Positions 35,530 through 44,765 of a stretch of 64,000 nucleotides of DNA are shown here, one piece after another. A program made the translations under genes and the position numbers. Position 1 is the first letter of the stretch. Each line of letters begins with the position of its first letter. Under the pieces are notes generated by a model. It saw only the letters and a list, made by a program, of their open reading frames with translations. It was not told the origin of the DNA and searched no databases. Source of the stretch: DUPQ01 sp964563155 (GTDB lineage: Bacteria > Bacillota > Clostridia > DUPQ01); the NCBI GenBank assembly GCA_964563155.1, contig CAZLVL010000007.1, positions 53,943 to 117,942 of the forward strand, in the 5' to 3' direction.

Positions 35530-36593
35530 GAAACTTATATGAAAAGATTGAATTAGAATTGGATAAAGTAGAGTTTGACGAAATTTGGCCAGGATTTTCC
35601 AAAATGGAGTTTGCACTTTATAACAAGGAAACGGTTTATTTAAAGGATAAGGAAATACCTTATGATAATAGGTTTTTAGGCAATACAAGCATAAACTATA
35701 ATGATAAAAATCTTGCAATCTTTAATGTGAAAAATCCAACAAATGAAAATATCCCAATCTTAGCATCACTTATTGTCCATGAAATGTTTCATTCATATCA
35801 AGTACTAAATGGAGAAAAAAGATTTCCTAATGACCTCTTAGGATTGAGTTCTCCTAAGAATTTAAAAAATTATGAAATAAAGCATCGGGAAAATAAGCTA
35901 ATAGTGAGTGCTCTCAATGAAGTGAATCATGATGTAAAGCTCAGTTATTTAAAAGAAATTATTGCACTTAGGCAGTCGCGCCTTGTTAAATATAGAGATA
36001 TTGTTAAATATGAAATGGCACTTGAAACGCTGGAAGGAAGTGCTGAGTATTGTGGCACAAAAGCACTTAAGAATATTTCGAAAGAGCACTATTTAAGTAG
36101 AATAGAGGATTATAAAGGAATTTTACTTAAGGATATTCGCTTAATATTTGATACTAGAAAAATTAGTTATTATGTTGGTACATTATTATTGCTATTATTA
36201 AACGATTTAAAAATTCATTTCAATCAAGAAATTAAAGGAAATAACAAATATTTTTTTGAGGAAATATCAGAAATGTTAGGATTTGAAATTATAGATATTG
36301 AAAAAATAAAAGAGGATAATTTAGAAGAATATTATAAAGAACATTTAGATAGTGTAAATTTTGAATTTGAAGAATTCTTTAAGAAAAAAACAAATAAGCA
36401 TAAAGGTAATTTCATGATTTGTGGTTATGATCCTATGAATATGATTAAAAGGGAGGATGATATTCTTTGTAGTCAATTTATTATGCTTATTGATGAAGTA
36501 AGTAAGGAAAAAATATTTGTGCAAGGCCCTGTTGTGGTGAGATTAAAACCAGAAAGCTATAAGAAAGTTCAAGAATACTATGTGCTTTCATAA
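35526..36593 (+). CDS. HExxH putative zinc metallopeptidase paired with HTH protein
   Basis: Start ATG 35526 overlaps the HTH stop; 355 aa. Residues 84-91 contain VHEMFHSY (HExxH at 85-89), and LEGSAEY at 169-175 could supply the third zinc ligand Glu, the gluzincin pattern. There is no signal peptide or membrane segment. I do not recognise a named family. The regulator plus peptidase arrangement resembles ImmR/ImmA-type control pairs in logic, though not in sequence. Whether it cleaves the HTH protein is inference. Confidence 0.72.
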   Translation: MRNLYEKIELELDKVEFDEIWPGFSKMEFALYNKETVYLKDKEIPYDNRFLGNTSINYNDKNLAIFNVKNPTNENIPILASLIVHEMFHSYQVLNGEKRFPNDLLGLSSPKNLKNYEIKHRENKLIVSALNEVNHDVKLSYLKEIIALRQSRLVKYRDIVKYEMALETLEGSAEYCGTKALKNISKEHYLSRIEDYKGILLKDIRLIFDTRKISYYVGTLLLLLLNDLKIHFNQEIKGNNKYFFEEISEMLGFEIIDIEKIKEDNLEEYYKEHLDSVNFEFEEFFKKKTNKHKGNFMICGYDPMNMIKREDDILCSQFIMLIDEVSKEKIFVQGPVVVRLKPESYKKVQEYYVLS

Positions 36594-36624
36594 TGCTAAC
36601 AATTTAAAAAAGGTAGAAGTCAAA

Positions 36625-36713
36625 ATGGAAGACAAGACTTTAAGAGAAATATGGAAAGAAGAAGAGAAGAAAGTCTTTTAGACTGGGACTTTTTATATTT
36701 TGATAATAGATGG
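36625..36713 (+). pseudogene. 5' relic of the methyltransferase gene at 37217
   Basis: The first 15 codons encode MEDKTLREIWKEEEK, identical to the start of the intact methyltransferase 0.6 kb downstream. An in-frame TAG follows at 36679-36681. Similarity continues at DNA level to about 36713, then stops. Confidence 0.85.
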
Positions 36714-36757
36714 AAAAGAAGATAGGGTCTTGATGGATTTTTTGAAGGATACTTAAA
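36714..36757 (+). pseudogene. 3' relic of an alpha/beta hydrolase gene
   Basis: Joined directly to the methyltransferase relic. It encodes DRVLMDFLKD and shares an exact 22-bp stretch (36722-36743) with the 3' end of the hydrolase gene (34825-34846, NRVLMDFLKK). Confidence 0.75.
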
Positions 36758-36834
36758 GTTACCACTTTCCTTTACCATATATTACATATTCATTTAACAA
36801 ATAGATAATCACTATATAATACATTCCAAATATA

Positions 36835-36862
36835 TTGACACAATAAATTCCTCTTTTATGAT
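36835..36862 (+). promoter_or_regulatory. Sigma-A promoter of the RelB-like gene
   Basis: TTGACA at 36835-36840, a 16-nt spacer and TATGAT at 36857-36862. It is 22 nt upstream of the ATG at 36884, whose AAGGAG site lies between. Confidence 0.75.
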
Positions 36863-36883
36863 GGAAGAAAAAGGAGAAATTAT

Positions 36884-37156
36884 ATGGCTAAAATAAGTGT
36901 TACTATTGATGATGACTTAAAGGAGCAAGCAGAGGACCTGTTTGAAAAATTGGGCTTAAATATGGCAACAGCTATTAATATTTTTATCCATAAATGTCTA
37001 GCCCAAGGTGGTATTCCCTTTAAGGTAACAACTCATAAGGATTCATTTTTTAATCATTACAATATGGAAAGATTAGCTGAATCAAAAAAGCAAATTGAGC
37101 AAGGTAAAACAATTGAGAAGTCTTTAAGTGATTTAGAGAAAATGGAAAAGGATTAA
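36884..37156 (+). CDS. RelB/DinJ family antitoxin (orphan)
   Basis: 90 residues starting MAKISVTIDDDLKEQAEDLF, then GLNMATAINIFIHKCLAQGGIPF, the classic RelB/DinJ ribbon-helix-helix signature. It has its own promoter. No RelE/YafQ-type toxin gene follows: the next frame is a methyltransferase 60 nt away. It would bind its own promoter and, if present elsewhere, a RelE-fold toxin. Confidence 0.9.
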   Translation: MAKISVTIDDDLKEQAEDLFEKLGLNMATAINIFIHKCLAQGGIPFKVTTHKDSFFNHYNMERLAESKKQIEQGKTIEKSLSDLEKMEKD

Positions 37157-37216
37157 TCTTAGGTATCTGAGTATTTAGAAGAAGAAATAAAGACACAAGC
37201 TTGTGTAGAGAGTTAA

Positions 37217-37975
37217 ATGGAAGACAAGACTTTAAGAGAAATATGGAAAGAAGAAGAGAAGGAAGCCTTTTTAGGTTGGGATTTTTCATATCTAGATAAG
37301 AGATGGATTCAAGAGGATTTGCCTTGGGATTACAAGGAAATAGTTGAAGAATATTTAAAAGAAGATGATAAGCTTCTTGATATGGGAACTGGGGGAGGAG
37401 AATTTCTTTTAACCTTAAATCATCCATTTAACAAAACATCTGTAACCGAAATGTATGAGCCTAATGTGCTTTTATGTAAAGAAAAACTAGAGCCTCTTGG
37501 AATTGAAGTAAAAAGGGTCTTTTGGGATGATGACCTGCCCTTTGAGGATAATACTTTTGACCTCATTATCAATAGACACGAATCATTTGATGTAGGCGAA
37601 GTAAAAAGAATATTAAAACCCAATGGCATATTCATAACTCAACAAGTAGGTGGAAGAAATAATGAGATATTGTCTAAGGCATTAATAAAGGATTTTAGCC
37701 CCATGTATCCAGACCATAACTTAGAAGTGGTTCTAAACAAGATGAAAGATAAAGGCTTTGATATATTATATGCAAAAGAGGCTTTTCCATTTTTACGGTT
37801 TTTAGATATAGGGGCAATAGTATACTTTGCTAAGATAATTGAATGGGAGTTTCCAGGTTTTAGTGTGGATTCTTCTTTTTCAGAATTAAAGAAACTTAAT
37901 GAAAACCTAAAGGCTAAGGGCTACATAGAAAGCATAGAGCATAGATTTGTTCTTGTGGCTTTTAGTAAAAAGTAA
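37217..37975 (+). CDS. Class I SAM-dependent methyltransferase
   Basis: 252 residues. The SAM-binding motif I is LLDMGTGGGEFLL (about 54-66), with DLPFEDNTFDLIINRHESFD as the motif IV region and VKRILKPNGIFITQQVGG following. The target is unknown. The Shine-Dalgarno sequence is weak (AGAG). A truncated copy of its 5' end lies at 36625-36713, so the locus has been duplicated and rearranged. Confidence 0.88.
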   Translation: MEDKTLREIWKEEEKEAFLGWDFSYLDKRWIQEDLPWDYKEIVEEYLKEDDKLLDMGTGGGEFLLTLNHPFNKTSVTEMYEPNVLLCKEKLEPLGIEVKRVFWDDDLPFEDNTFDLIINRHESFDVGEVKRILKPNGIFITQQVGGRNNEILSKALIKDFSPMYPDHNLEVVLNKMKDKGFDILYAKEAFPFLRFLDIGAIVYFAKIIEWEFPGFSVDSSFSELKKLNENLKAKGYIESIEHRFVLVAFSKK

Positions 37976-38097
37976 GTTGCTTAAAAGAACTAGATTATAT
38001 TGTATATAGTTTGTTTCCTTTTTATGCAAGAAGAATTTTATTTAGCAAAGGTATAATACTACTGGTTTATTTGATTATAAAATAGGAGGCTTTGATA

Positions 38098-38436
38098 ATG
38101 GCAGCCAATGTTATTTCAATTGATGTAATAAGAGAAAAAATAATAAGTATCTTTAATGATTATCCTGTAGAAAAAGCAATATTGTTTGGTTCATACGCAA
38201 AAGGTAAAGCCAAAATAACGAGTGATATTGATTTGTTTATTGATACAAATGGAAAATTAAGGGGATTAGATTTTGTTGGATTGTTAGAAATTCTTGTAAC
38301 AACTTTAGAAATGAAAGTTGATTTGTTTGACAAGACCCACATAGAAGAAGATTCTCCTATCATGAAAGAGATAGAAGATAAGGGTATAGTTATATATGAG
38401 CGCTCAAAAGATTATGTAAGAAATTTTAACTTATAG
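38098..38436 (+). CDS. Minimal nucleotidyltransferase (MNT-like)
   Basis: Start ATG 38098 (112 aa), 8 nt after AGGAGG; the in-frame TTG at 38092 is less likely. The core motif GSYAKGKAKITSDIDLFID (31-49) carries the GSx signature and the metal-binding D43 and D45; the third Asp is in MKVDLFD. Such domains usually pair with a HEPN toxin as an AMPylating antitoxin. No HEPN gene is adjacent, so the copy looks orphaned. Confidence 0.88.
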   Translation: MAANVISIDVIREKIISIFNDYPVEKAILFGSYAKGKAKITSDIDLFIDTNGKLRGLDFVGLLEILVTTLEMKVDLFDKTHIEEDSPIMKEIEDKGIVIYERSKDYVRNFNL

Positions 38437-38526
38437 GTCAACACAAATTAACTCAAGATATCTTTGTTGAAATACTATAGTCTTATATCAATATTTACAT
38501 ATGCTTTCTTCATAAACTTAAAGCAA

Positions 38527-38546
38527 GTGTACAATAAAAGGTACAC
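38527..38546. repeat. Short perfect inverted repeat
   Basis: GTGTAC (38527-38532) and GTACAC (38541-38546) with an 8-nt spacer, in the gap before the SbcD-like gene. A 12-bp direct repeat, CATAAACTTAAA, also occurs here, near 38512 and again near 38632. Possible operator elements. Confidence 0.35.
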
Positions 38547-38657
38547 AAGGGCCAATTTGCCTTTATTCGTAACTATATAGTATATATAAAATAGAAAAGT
38601 GGTATTTAATAATATATAATTTGTTTAAAGCATAAACTTAAACATTGGAGGGGCGGT

Positions 38658-39773
38658 ATGTCGATAAAAATATTCCATACAGGTGATTTACATATTGGAA
38701 TGAAGTTTGCTAACTATCCTGAGAACATAAAAAGACCTTTAGTTGAAGCTCGTTTTGAGACTTTAGAAAAGATGGTAAAAGAAGCCCATAACTTAGGAGC
38801 TGATCTTTTTGTGGTAGCAGGAGATTTATTTAACTCAATAAAGATAAATAAGAGTGATTTAAAAAGGACAGCAGATATCTTAAGTAAATTTGAAGGAAAT
38901 CTAGTAGCGGTTCTGCCAGGAAATCATGACTATGACAATGAGGGTGTAGACTTATGGAAGGATTTTATGGGCTTTGCTAGAGATAATGTAATACTCTTAA
39001 ATGAAGAAAGACCATATAGCCTAAAAGACTATGATTTAGATTTAATGATTTATCCAGGGCCTTGTCACAGTAAGCATTCTGCAAGTAATAGTATTGGCTG
39101 GATTAAGAATTTAGAACTTAAAGATGACCATAAGTACAAGGTTGGTATAGCTCATGGAGCAATAGAAGGCTTATCCCCAGACTTAGAAGGTAATTACTAC
39201 TATATGTCCTTTAATGAATTAGAATCCTTACCCTTAAATGTTTGGCTATTAGGTCATACTCATGTAGCTTACCCAAGCCAAGATAAGGTTGTTAATCATA
39301 GAATCTTTAATGCTGGCACTCATGAGCCAGACGGTATGAACTTTTTAAGAGAAGGGGCAGCCTGGCTTATTGAATTAGAAGACCAAGATATTAAGGCTGA
39401 AAGAATAGTGGTTGGTAAGTATATGTTTTTAGATAAGAAATATACTGTAAACTCTAGAGCTGACTTAGAAAGAATAGAAAGAGACTTAGTAACAAGTAAT
39501 GCTAAATCTACCTTAGTTAGAATTAGTCTAGAGGGATCTTTAGAAAAAGAAATATATGAAGAACTAAATGACTATTACAAGTCTCTTACAGATAAGCTTC
39601 TTTATCTAGCTATTGAAGACTCTAAGTTAAATCTACGAATAACCATGGAGATTATAGAGAAGGAATATGAAAAAGGATCTTTTCCCTTTGAGTTTTTAAG
39701 AAAACTAGAAGGGGACCAAGAAGCCCTACAATTAGCCTATGACCTAGTAAGAGGAGGCACAAATGCACATTAA
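38658..39773 (+). CDS. SbcD/YhaO-like DNA repair metallophosphoesterase
   Basis: 371 residues; GGAGG is 6 nt before the ATG. Phosphodiesterase motifs are in order: FHTGDLHIG (D9, H11), VVAGDLFNS, LPGNHDYD, a later AHG and LLGHTHVAYPS. With the following ATPase it should form a nuclease complex acting on DNA ends and hairpins. The two genes overlap by 11 nt. Confidence 0.9.
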   Translation: MSIKIFHTGDLHIGMKFANYPENIKRPLVEARFETLEKMVKEAHNLGADLFVVAGDLFNSIKINKSDLKRTADILSKFEGNLVAVLPGNHDYDNEGVDLWKDFMGFARDNVILLNEERPYSLKDYDLDLMIYPGPCHSKHSASNSIGWIKNLELKDDHKYKVGIAHGAIEGLSPDLEGNYYYMSFNELESLPLNVWLLGHTHVAYPSQDKVVNHRIFNAGTHEPDGMNFLREGAAWLIELEDQDIKAERIVVGKYMFLDKKYTVNSRADLERIERDLVTSNAKSTLVRISLEGSLEKEIYEELNDYYKSLTDKLLYLAIEDSKLNLRITMEIIEKEYEKGSFPFEFLRKLEGDQEALQLAYDLVRGGTNAH

Positions 39774-42180
39774 ATCCTTTAAAACTAAACAATTTGCTGG
39801 TGTGAAAAACAAAGAAGTAGAATTTAAAGAAGGTCTTAACTTAGTCTTAGGCCCCAATGAATCTGGTAAAAGTACCTTAGTAGAAGCAATTTATGCAACT
39901 CTTTTTAAAGACATTAAACTAAGAGATAGCTTTAAAGAGGATAAGGACTTTAAATATAGGTTCTTTCCAAAACCTATAGGAGATTTCATAGAAGGAAGAC
40001 TTAATATTAGTTTTGAAAAAGAGGACTATGAATTGTATAAGGCTTGGGGGCAAGGGGCTGATTCTTCTTTAGAGTTGCCAAATGGAACCTTGATAAAAAG
40101 CTCAGATGAGATTAATAAAAAGATGAGTCTTCTTTTACCCTTAAGTACCAATACATATAACTCTATAGTTTTTGCTAAACAAAGAGATATTAAAAGTGCT
40201 CTAGCTAATATCTTAGAAGATAGCCAGGTTAAAGGAGAGATTAAAGATATCTTAACCATGGCCTTTATGGAATTAGGGGGAGTATCTTTAGATGACTTAG
40301 AAAAGAAGATAGAGGCTGATTTAGATAATTTATATAAAAGGTGGGATAAAAGCAAATCAGGACCTGAAGGTAATAGAGGAATAAGTAATCCATATAAAAG
40401 TAATGTGGGTGGAATCTTAGAAGGCTATTACAAAAAAGAGGGTCTTAAGTTGGCTATGGACAATGCCAAGTCCAGTGAAGAAGCCTTTGAAAGAGTGATT
40501 AGTAGGCTAAGTAAAAGTAGTGAAGAATTTACTCAAGTAGAAGAAAAAAGAAAGGCTTTAGAAACTATTGAAGAGGATGTTAACAAGAGACAAGTAATTG
40601 ATTTACGTTTAGAAAACAATAAAAAAGAATCAGATGAACTATCCAAGGTAGTAATGAACTGGCCTGTAAATGAGTATAAGGAAAAAGAAATAAAGGGAAA
40701 AATAGAGGCTCTTAAAAAGGAAAAACAAGCTTTAGTTAAGGAAAAAGCCAATATTGAGCTTATGGATAGTCTTCTAAAGTTAAAAGAGGATATAAAAAGG
40801 ATTAAAGAAATAGAAGATGCCATAAAGAAGAAAGACCTTGAGTTAGAAAATCTTCCTAAGGTTACCAAAGAGGACCATGATGAACTTTTAGCTTTAGAAA
40901 GAAAGATTCATGGTTTAAGACTTACCTTATCCAGCGGTAAACTTAAAGGAGAAATTCAAGTCTTTACCAACAAGCCTTTAAGTTTACAAAGAGACCTTGG
41001 ACAAATAGAGGTGGTTGAAAAGTCCTTAGTAATCCAGCCTTCTAGTCATGTAAATATTGAGTATGAAAATGAGCTTAAGATAAGTTTAACAGCAGGGGAT
41101 ATTGATTATGAAGCAATATCTAAGGAGCTAAAAACAGAAGAAATAAAACTGAAAGAAAAACTAGAGAGTCTAAAAGTTTCTGATACAGCCAGTGCAAAGA
41201 TTAATCTAGAAGAAAGAGAGATTATTACAAAAGAAAAAGACAAACTGCTATGGCAAAAAAATAAAGAAGAAGAAAAAGAAACAAAAGAGATAAAAGAGGA
41301 AAAGATTAAAGCTCTTGGAGATTTAAAGGTGACCATGAGTTTAGCAGACTTGATAAAAAAAGAAGGGGAGCTAGATGAGACCTTAAGGTCACTAGAAATT
41401 GAAGCTGCTACCTTGAAAAAGACCTTAAGTGAGTATTTAGATAATTATGAAAGCCAAGATAAGATAATGGATAAGCTTATTAATATTAAGTCTCAAGTAA
41501 AGAATTTAGAAGAGGAAAAAGTTAAGCTTGCTAAACTACCAGATGACTTTGAAAGTCCTCAGGCCTTTAAAGATAAGTTGAATGAATTAAGGACTAGAAG
41601 TAATGAATTAAAAGATGAGTTATCAAACTTGAAAGTAGAGCAGTCTCAAGCCCAAAATGCTCTACCTGATGAAAGTTATGAGGAGTACACAGGACAATAC
41701 TTACTTGCATCTCAAGAATTTGAGAATCTATTAAACTATGGTAAAAAACTAGAACTTATTGAAAAAGCCTTCAATGATACAAAAAGTGAAATGGCTAAAA
41801 ATCCTATGGAGCCCTTACAAGAAGATTTCTTAGCTCTTCTTAGTCTCATAACTGATAGTAGATACAAAGAGGGGGTTATAGATACAGACCTATCTGTTAA
41901 CCTAGAAGCTGGTAATGGAAAATTGCCCCTAGATCTCTTATCTGCTGGTACCTATGACTCTGTAGTTTTAGCCTTAAGATTATCTATCTTTAAGCATATC
42001 TCTAAAGACCAAAAGGGCTTTATGATACTAGATGACTGCTTGGTTGATTTGGACCCAAAAAGAAAAAAAGAGGCAATTTCTTTAATTCAAGAATTTGCCA
42101 AAGACCATCAAGTCATATTCACTACCTGTGACCCCCAAACTGCTGAAAGTTTAGGTGGAAATTTAATAGAACTGGAATAG
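39763..42180 (+). CDS. SbcC/Rad50/YhaN-like ATPase lacking a zinc hook
   Basis: 805 residues; GGAGG lies 5 nt before the ATG, inside the end of the SbcD-like gene. Walker A is GPNESGKST (30-38). The ABC-type signature region is DLLSAGTYDSVVLALRLS and Walker B is GFMILDDCLVDLD. The middle of about 450 residues is charged coiled coil. No CxxC motif occurs in it, so the zinc hook of canonical SbcC/Rad50 is missing. The length is also short for SbcC, which favours a YhaN-type assignment. Confidence 0.88.
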   Translation: MHIKSFKTKQFAGVKNKEVEFKEGLNLVLGPNESGKSTLVEAIYATLFKDIKLRDSFKEDKDFKYRFFPKPIGDFIEGRLNISFEKEDYELYKAWGQGADSSLELPNGTLIKSSDEINKKMSLLLPLSTNTYNSIVFAKQRDIKSALANILEDSQVKGEIKDILTMAFMELGGVSLDDLEKKIEADLDNLYKRWDKSKSGPEGNRGISNPYKSNVGGILEGYYKKEGLKLAMDNAKSSEEAFERVISRLSKSSEEFTQVEEKRKALETIEEDVNKRQVIDLRLENNKKESDELSKVVMNWPVNEYKEKEIKGKIEALKKEKQALVKEKANIELMDSLLKLKEDIKRIKEIEDAIKKKDLELENLPKVTKEDHDELLALERKIHGLRLTLSSGKLKGEIQVFTNKPLSLQRDLGQIEVVEKSLVIQPSSHVNIEYENELKISLTAGDIDYEAISKELKTEEIKLKEKLESLKVSDTASAKINLEEREIITKEKDKLLWQKNKEEEKETKEIKEEKIKALGDLKVTMSLADLIKKEGELDETLRSLEIEAATLKKTLSEYLDNYESQDKIMDKLINIKSQVKNLEEEKVKLAKLPDDFESPQAFKDKLNELRTRSNELKDELSNLKVEQSQAQNALPDESYEEYTGQYLLASQEFENLLNYGKKLELIEKAFNDTKSEMAKNPMEPLQEDFLALLSLITDSRYKEGVIDTDLSVNLEAGNGKLPLDLLSAGTYDSVVLALRLSIFKHISKDQKGFMILDDCLVDLDPKRKKEAISLIQEFAKDHQVIFTTCDPQTAESLGGNLIELE

Positions 42181-42194
42181 ACTAAATATGTTAA

Positions 42195-44765
42195 TTATTC
42201 CTTAATATTTATTATTACTTTAATATCTTTATCAGACTCAAGTCTGAATTTATGAAAGTTCTCTCTATGAGAGGACTTTTTTATTACTTTATTCTCTTTA
42301 TCCTCTTTACTAGTAACTTCATCTTTTTCTATTATCCTAAGTTCAAACTCACTTTTAGAGTAAATTACTAAATCAAGGCTTGCTCTAGCTTCTAGGGTAA
42401 AAGAGATTTTCCTTTCTTCTTCTATATAGTTTTTTAGTCTTGCCCCAATCACCTTATAGATCTTAAAATCTAAGTCTTTAGATTGGTTTACAACTTTGAG
42501 ATTATGATTACCTTTAGTCATAAACTCATCAGGTACAAGACAAGTGTAAAAGAACTTTTTCTTATCCGCTTCTATATATGAAAGATAATCATCTCCCACA
42601 TTTTCTATATCCCAAAGACCTTTACGAATGCTAAAAGATTTAAGATTAGCTTTTGAGCTACCATCAGCTAGTACAGATAAGGTGCCAAAATCACTGGTTA
42701 TACCACAAACCCCTTGTCTTACAGCTCTTAATATTCCAGTGGCACAATTGCAATTCCAGGCCTGGCCATAGCGTTGCCATTGAATTTTATTCTTGTCTGA
42801 ATCACAGTCTACCACTTCTATGGCAGCTTTAAACTTATCCCAGATACCATCTAAGAGCTTTAGGTAATATGGGCCAAGGTTGCTACTTTCTTCTTTTTTG
42901 TTAGATATGAAAAAGCCTTCTTTAATTAAGCTAAGGGCATAAAAGTCCCAGTGACTATACCAAGAGTAGTGAACACTCTCAGTATCCTTGTTTACATCAT
43001 CTTCAGGTAAAACCCTAATGCCAGAAAAAAGAAGGTGTTTATGAAAGATATAGTCTCCTAGTTTGTCTAGCTTTTCAAAAAAGAGATTATATCCAAAGTT
43101 GGTATAGGCCCCCATATAGGCATAAAGGGGAAAAGTCATATTCTTTTTTCCATCATCATAGATACTATCTACAAGGCCTCCTGCTTCAGGTGAATAAAAG
43201 TCTTTTATATATGTCTTTTCAATGAGGTTATGAATTTTCTTAGCTTCTTTTTTTGTATCATAATCTTTTAAAACACTGGCTAGGATTTCCATTAGTCTAG
43301 TAGCTGTATAGAAGGTGCCAGTTTCCATGGCTGTATATGAGTTTTCTCTTCTACCTAAGGCATGTCTATCATCTGGATAAAAGCCAGGTCCAATAATATA
43401 GCCATTTTTATGGCTTTTATTTACGAGACCCTGCCATATATGTTTTAAGGTTGGATAGATCTGGTTGAGATAGTCATAGTCTTGTGAATCAAATATATAT
43501 TGGCATGTAAGGGTAATGTATATGCTATCAATAGAAGAAAAGTGCATGGTTTGAATAATGTCATAGTTTCTATCATACCTATGGGGAACTGAGTAATCCT
43601 TCCATAGGTTTTTACTTATAAAGTCTATAATATCTTTTTGTCTCTTTAAATCAGACCAGCTTCCCATTTCCATAGCACTAGCTATATTGTCCCAGCCCCA
43701 TACCCAGTAGTAACTAGAAGCAGAGGCCCTAGTCATACCTGTTTTACTATCTTTAGCAGATTCCACATACGAAGGGGTAAGAGAAAAGATATTTTTTGCT
43801 CCCTCATGATTATCTATGTCTAATAATGGGGTGTTAGTATAGAGGCTTTCATATTTTAGTAATAACTCATCTTTAATTAATGTGTAATTGTCTGATGTAA
43901 AGTCACCAATACTTCTACTTTCATCATAACTGTCTCCAAAGGTTATGCAAAAGTAGCTTGTATTTTCATTATTTATCTTAGAAGACCCAAACTGCTTATA
44001 TACAGTCATATATATCTCACAATCAATAAACAATCTATCTGAGTCCTTAACCCATTTCTTTATGGGAGGCAAGTGGTCTAAATTATTTACATCAGTTAGA
44101 GGATCTGTACCAAATATTTCAGCTTGGTCTTTTACTAAGAGTAAATATGCCTTGTTTTTATCTAGCCAATCTCTTAGCTTATACTTATTGCTAGCCTTAT
44201 ATGTAACTATATTGGAATTAGCATCTTTTTCCTCTTTTAACTTTTGCCAGACCCTATTACCATGTACTTTAGTAAAAAGAGAGGCCTCATCAAATTCCAG
44301 ATCAATTCCTTCATTTTCTTTGTTACTACTTACCTTCATGAAGATACTCTTTTTGTATGCAAGAGCTTCTACAGAACCAAGAACTTTATTCTTGTCCAAA
44401 GAACCATAAGATGCTTCTTTATCATTATTCTCATTACTCTCATTAATATCATTAATATCATTATCATCATTATCTTTTATTAATGAAAACTGGCAGGCAA
44501 ATACACTAGCCCTATAATTACTTACACTTAAAGGAGTATCAGATACAAACCTAAAGGCAGGAAAGTCATAGGAGCCTTTTAAAATTATGGCATTTCTAGA
44601 AACAGGTTGCTTACCATGATAATCAAGACCAATAATACCCTTTGTAGAAAAGGCAGCTGAAACATATTCATCATTTATCCTGTTTTGCATTAAAATGAGG
44701 TTAGTAAATCCCTTATCATAGTTAATCGCTATTTTGTCCAATAGTTCATCCATATTCTTATTCAT
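42195..44765 (-). CDS. Six-hairpin (alpha/alpha) glycosidase-like protein
   Basis: 856 residues. The C-terminal two-thirds has the look of an (alpha/alpha)6 toroid glycosidase related to the GH37/GH63-type clan: SYYWVWGWDNIASAMEMG, a run of helix pairs, NSYTAMETGTFYTATRLMEIL and VHYSWYSHWDFYALSLI. I cannot fix the GH family or catalytic acids. The N-terminal part is a beta-rich domain with a low-complexity Asn/Asp/Glu stretch (about 97-115) encoded by ATT/ATC-AAT-GAT-type repeats. No signal peptide. It starts inside the end of the upstream heparinase-like gene (8-nt overlap) and is the last gene of the operon. Confidence 0.68.
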   Translation of the reverse strand: MNKNMDELLDKIAINYDKGFTNLILMQNRINDEYVSAAFSTKGIIGLDYHGKQPVSRNAIILKGSYDFPAFRFVSDTPLSVSNYRASVFACQFSLIKDNDDNDINDINESNENNDKEASYGSLDKNKVLGSVEALAYKKSIFMKVSSNKENEGIDLEFDEASLFTKVHGNRVWQKLKEEKDANSNIVTYKASNKYKLRDWLDKNKAYLLLVKDQAEIFGTDPLTDVNNLDHLPPIKKWVKDSDRLFIDCEIYMTVYKQFGSSKINNENTSYFCITFGDSYDESRSIGDFTSDNYTLIKDELLLKYESLYTNTPLLDIDNHEGAKNIFSLTPSYVESAKDSKTGMTRASASSYYWVWGWDNIASAMEMGSWSDLKRQKDIIDFISKNLWKDYSVPHRYDRNYDIIQTMHFSSIDSIYITLTCQYIFDSQDYDYLNQIYPTLKHIWQGLVNKSHKNGYIIGPGFYPDDRHALGRRENSYTAMETGTFYTATRLMEILASVLKDYDTKKEAKKIHNLIEKTYIKDFYSPEAGGLVDSIYDDGKKNMTFPLYAYMGAYTNFGYNLFFEKLDKLGDYIFHKHLLFSGIRVLPEDDVNKDTESVHYSWYSHWDFYALSLIKEGFFISNKKEESSNLGPYYLKLLDGIWDKFKAAIEVVDCDSDKNKIQWQRYGQAWNCNCATGILRAVRQGVCGITSDFGTLSVLADGSSKANLKSFSIRKGLWDIENVGDDYLSYIEADKKKFFYTCLVPDEFMTKGNHNLKVVNQSKDLDFKIYKVIGARLKNYIEEERKISFTLEARASLDLVIYSKSEFELRIIEKDEVTSKEDKENKVIKKSSHRENFHKFRLESDKDIKVIINIKE

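Noticed and set aside
38577..38657. Search for a sigma-A promoter of the SbcD-like gene
   Set aside because: Only AT-rich sequence without a matched -35/-10 pair at proper spacing.
40026..41336. Serine/phenylalanine-rich frames antisense to the SbcC-like gene
   Set aside because: Typical complement of lysine/glutamate-rich coiled-coil coding sequence, not genes.
44403..44480. ATT/AAT/ATC microsatellite as a phase-variable tract
   Set aside because: Units are trinucleotide-based inside the coding frame, so length changes would not switch the gene off.
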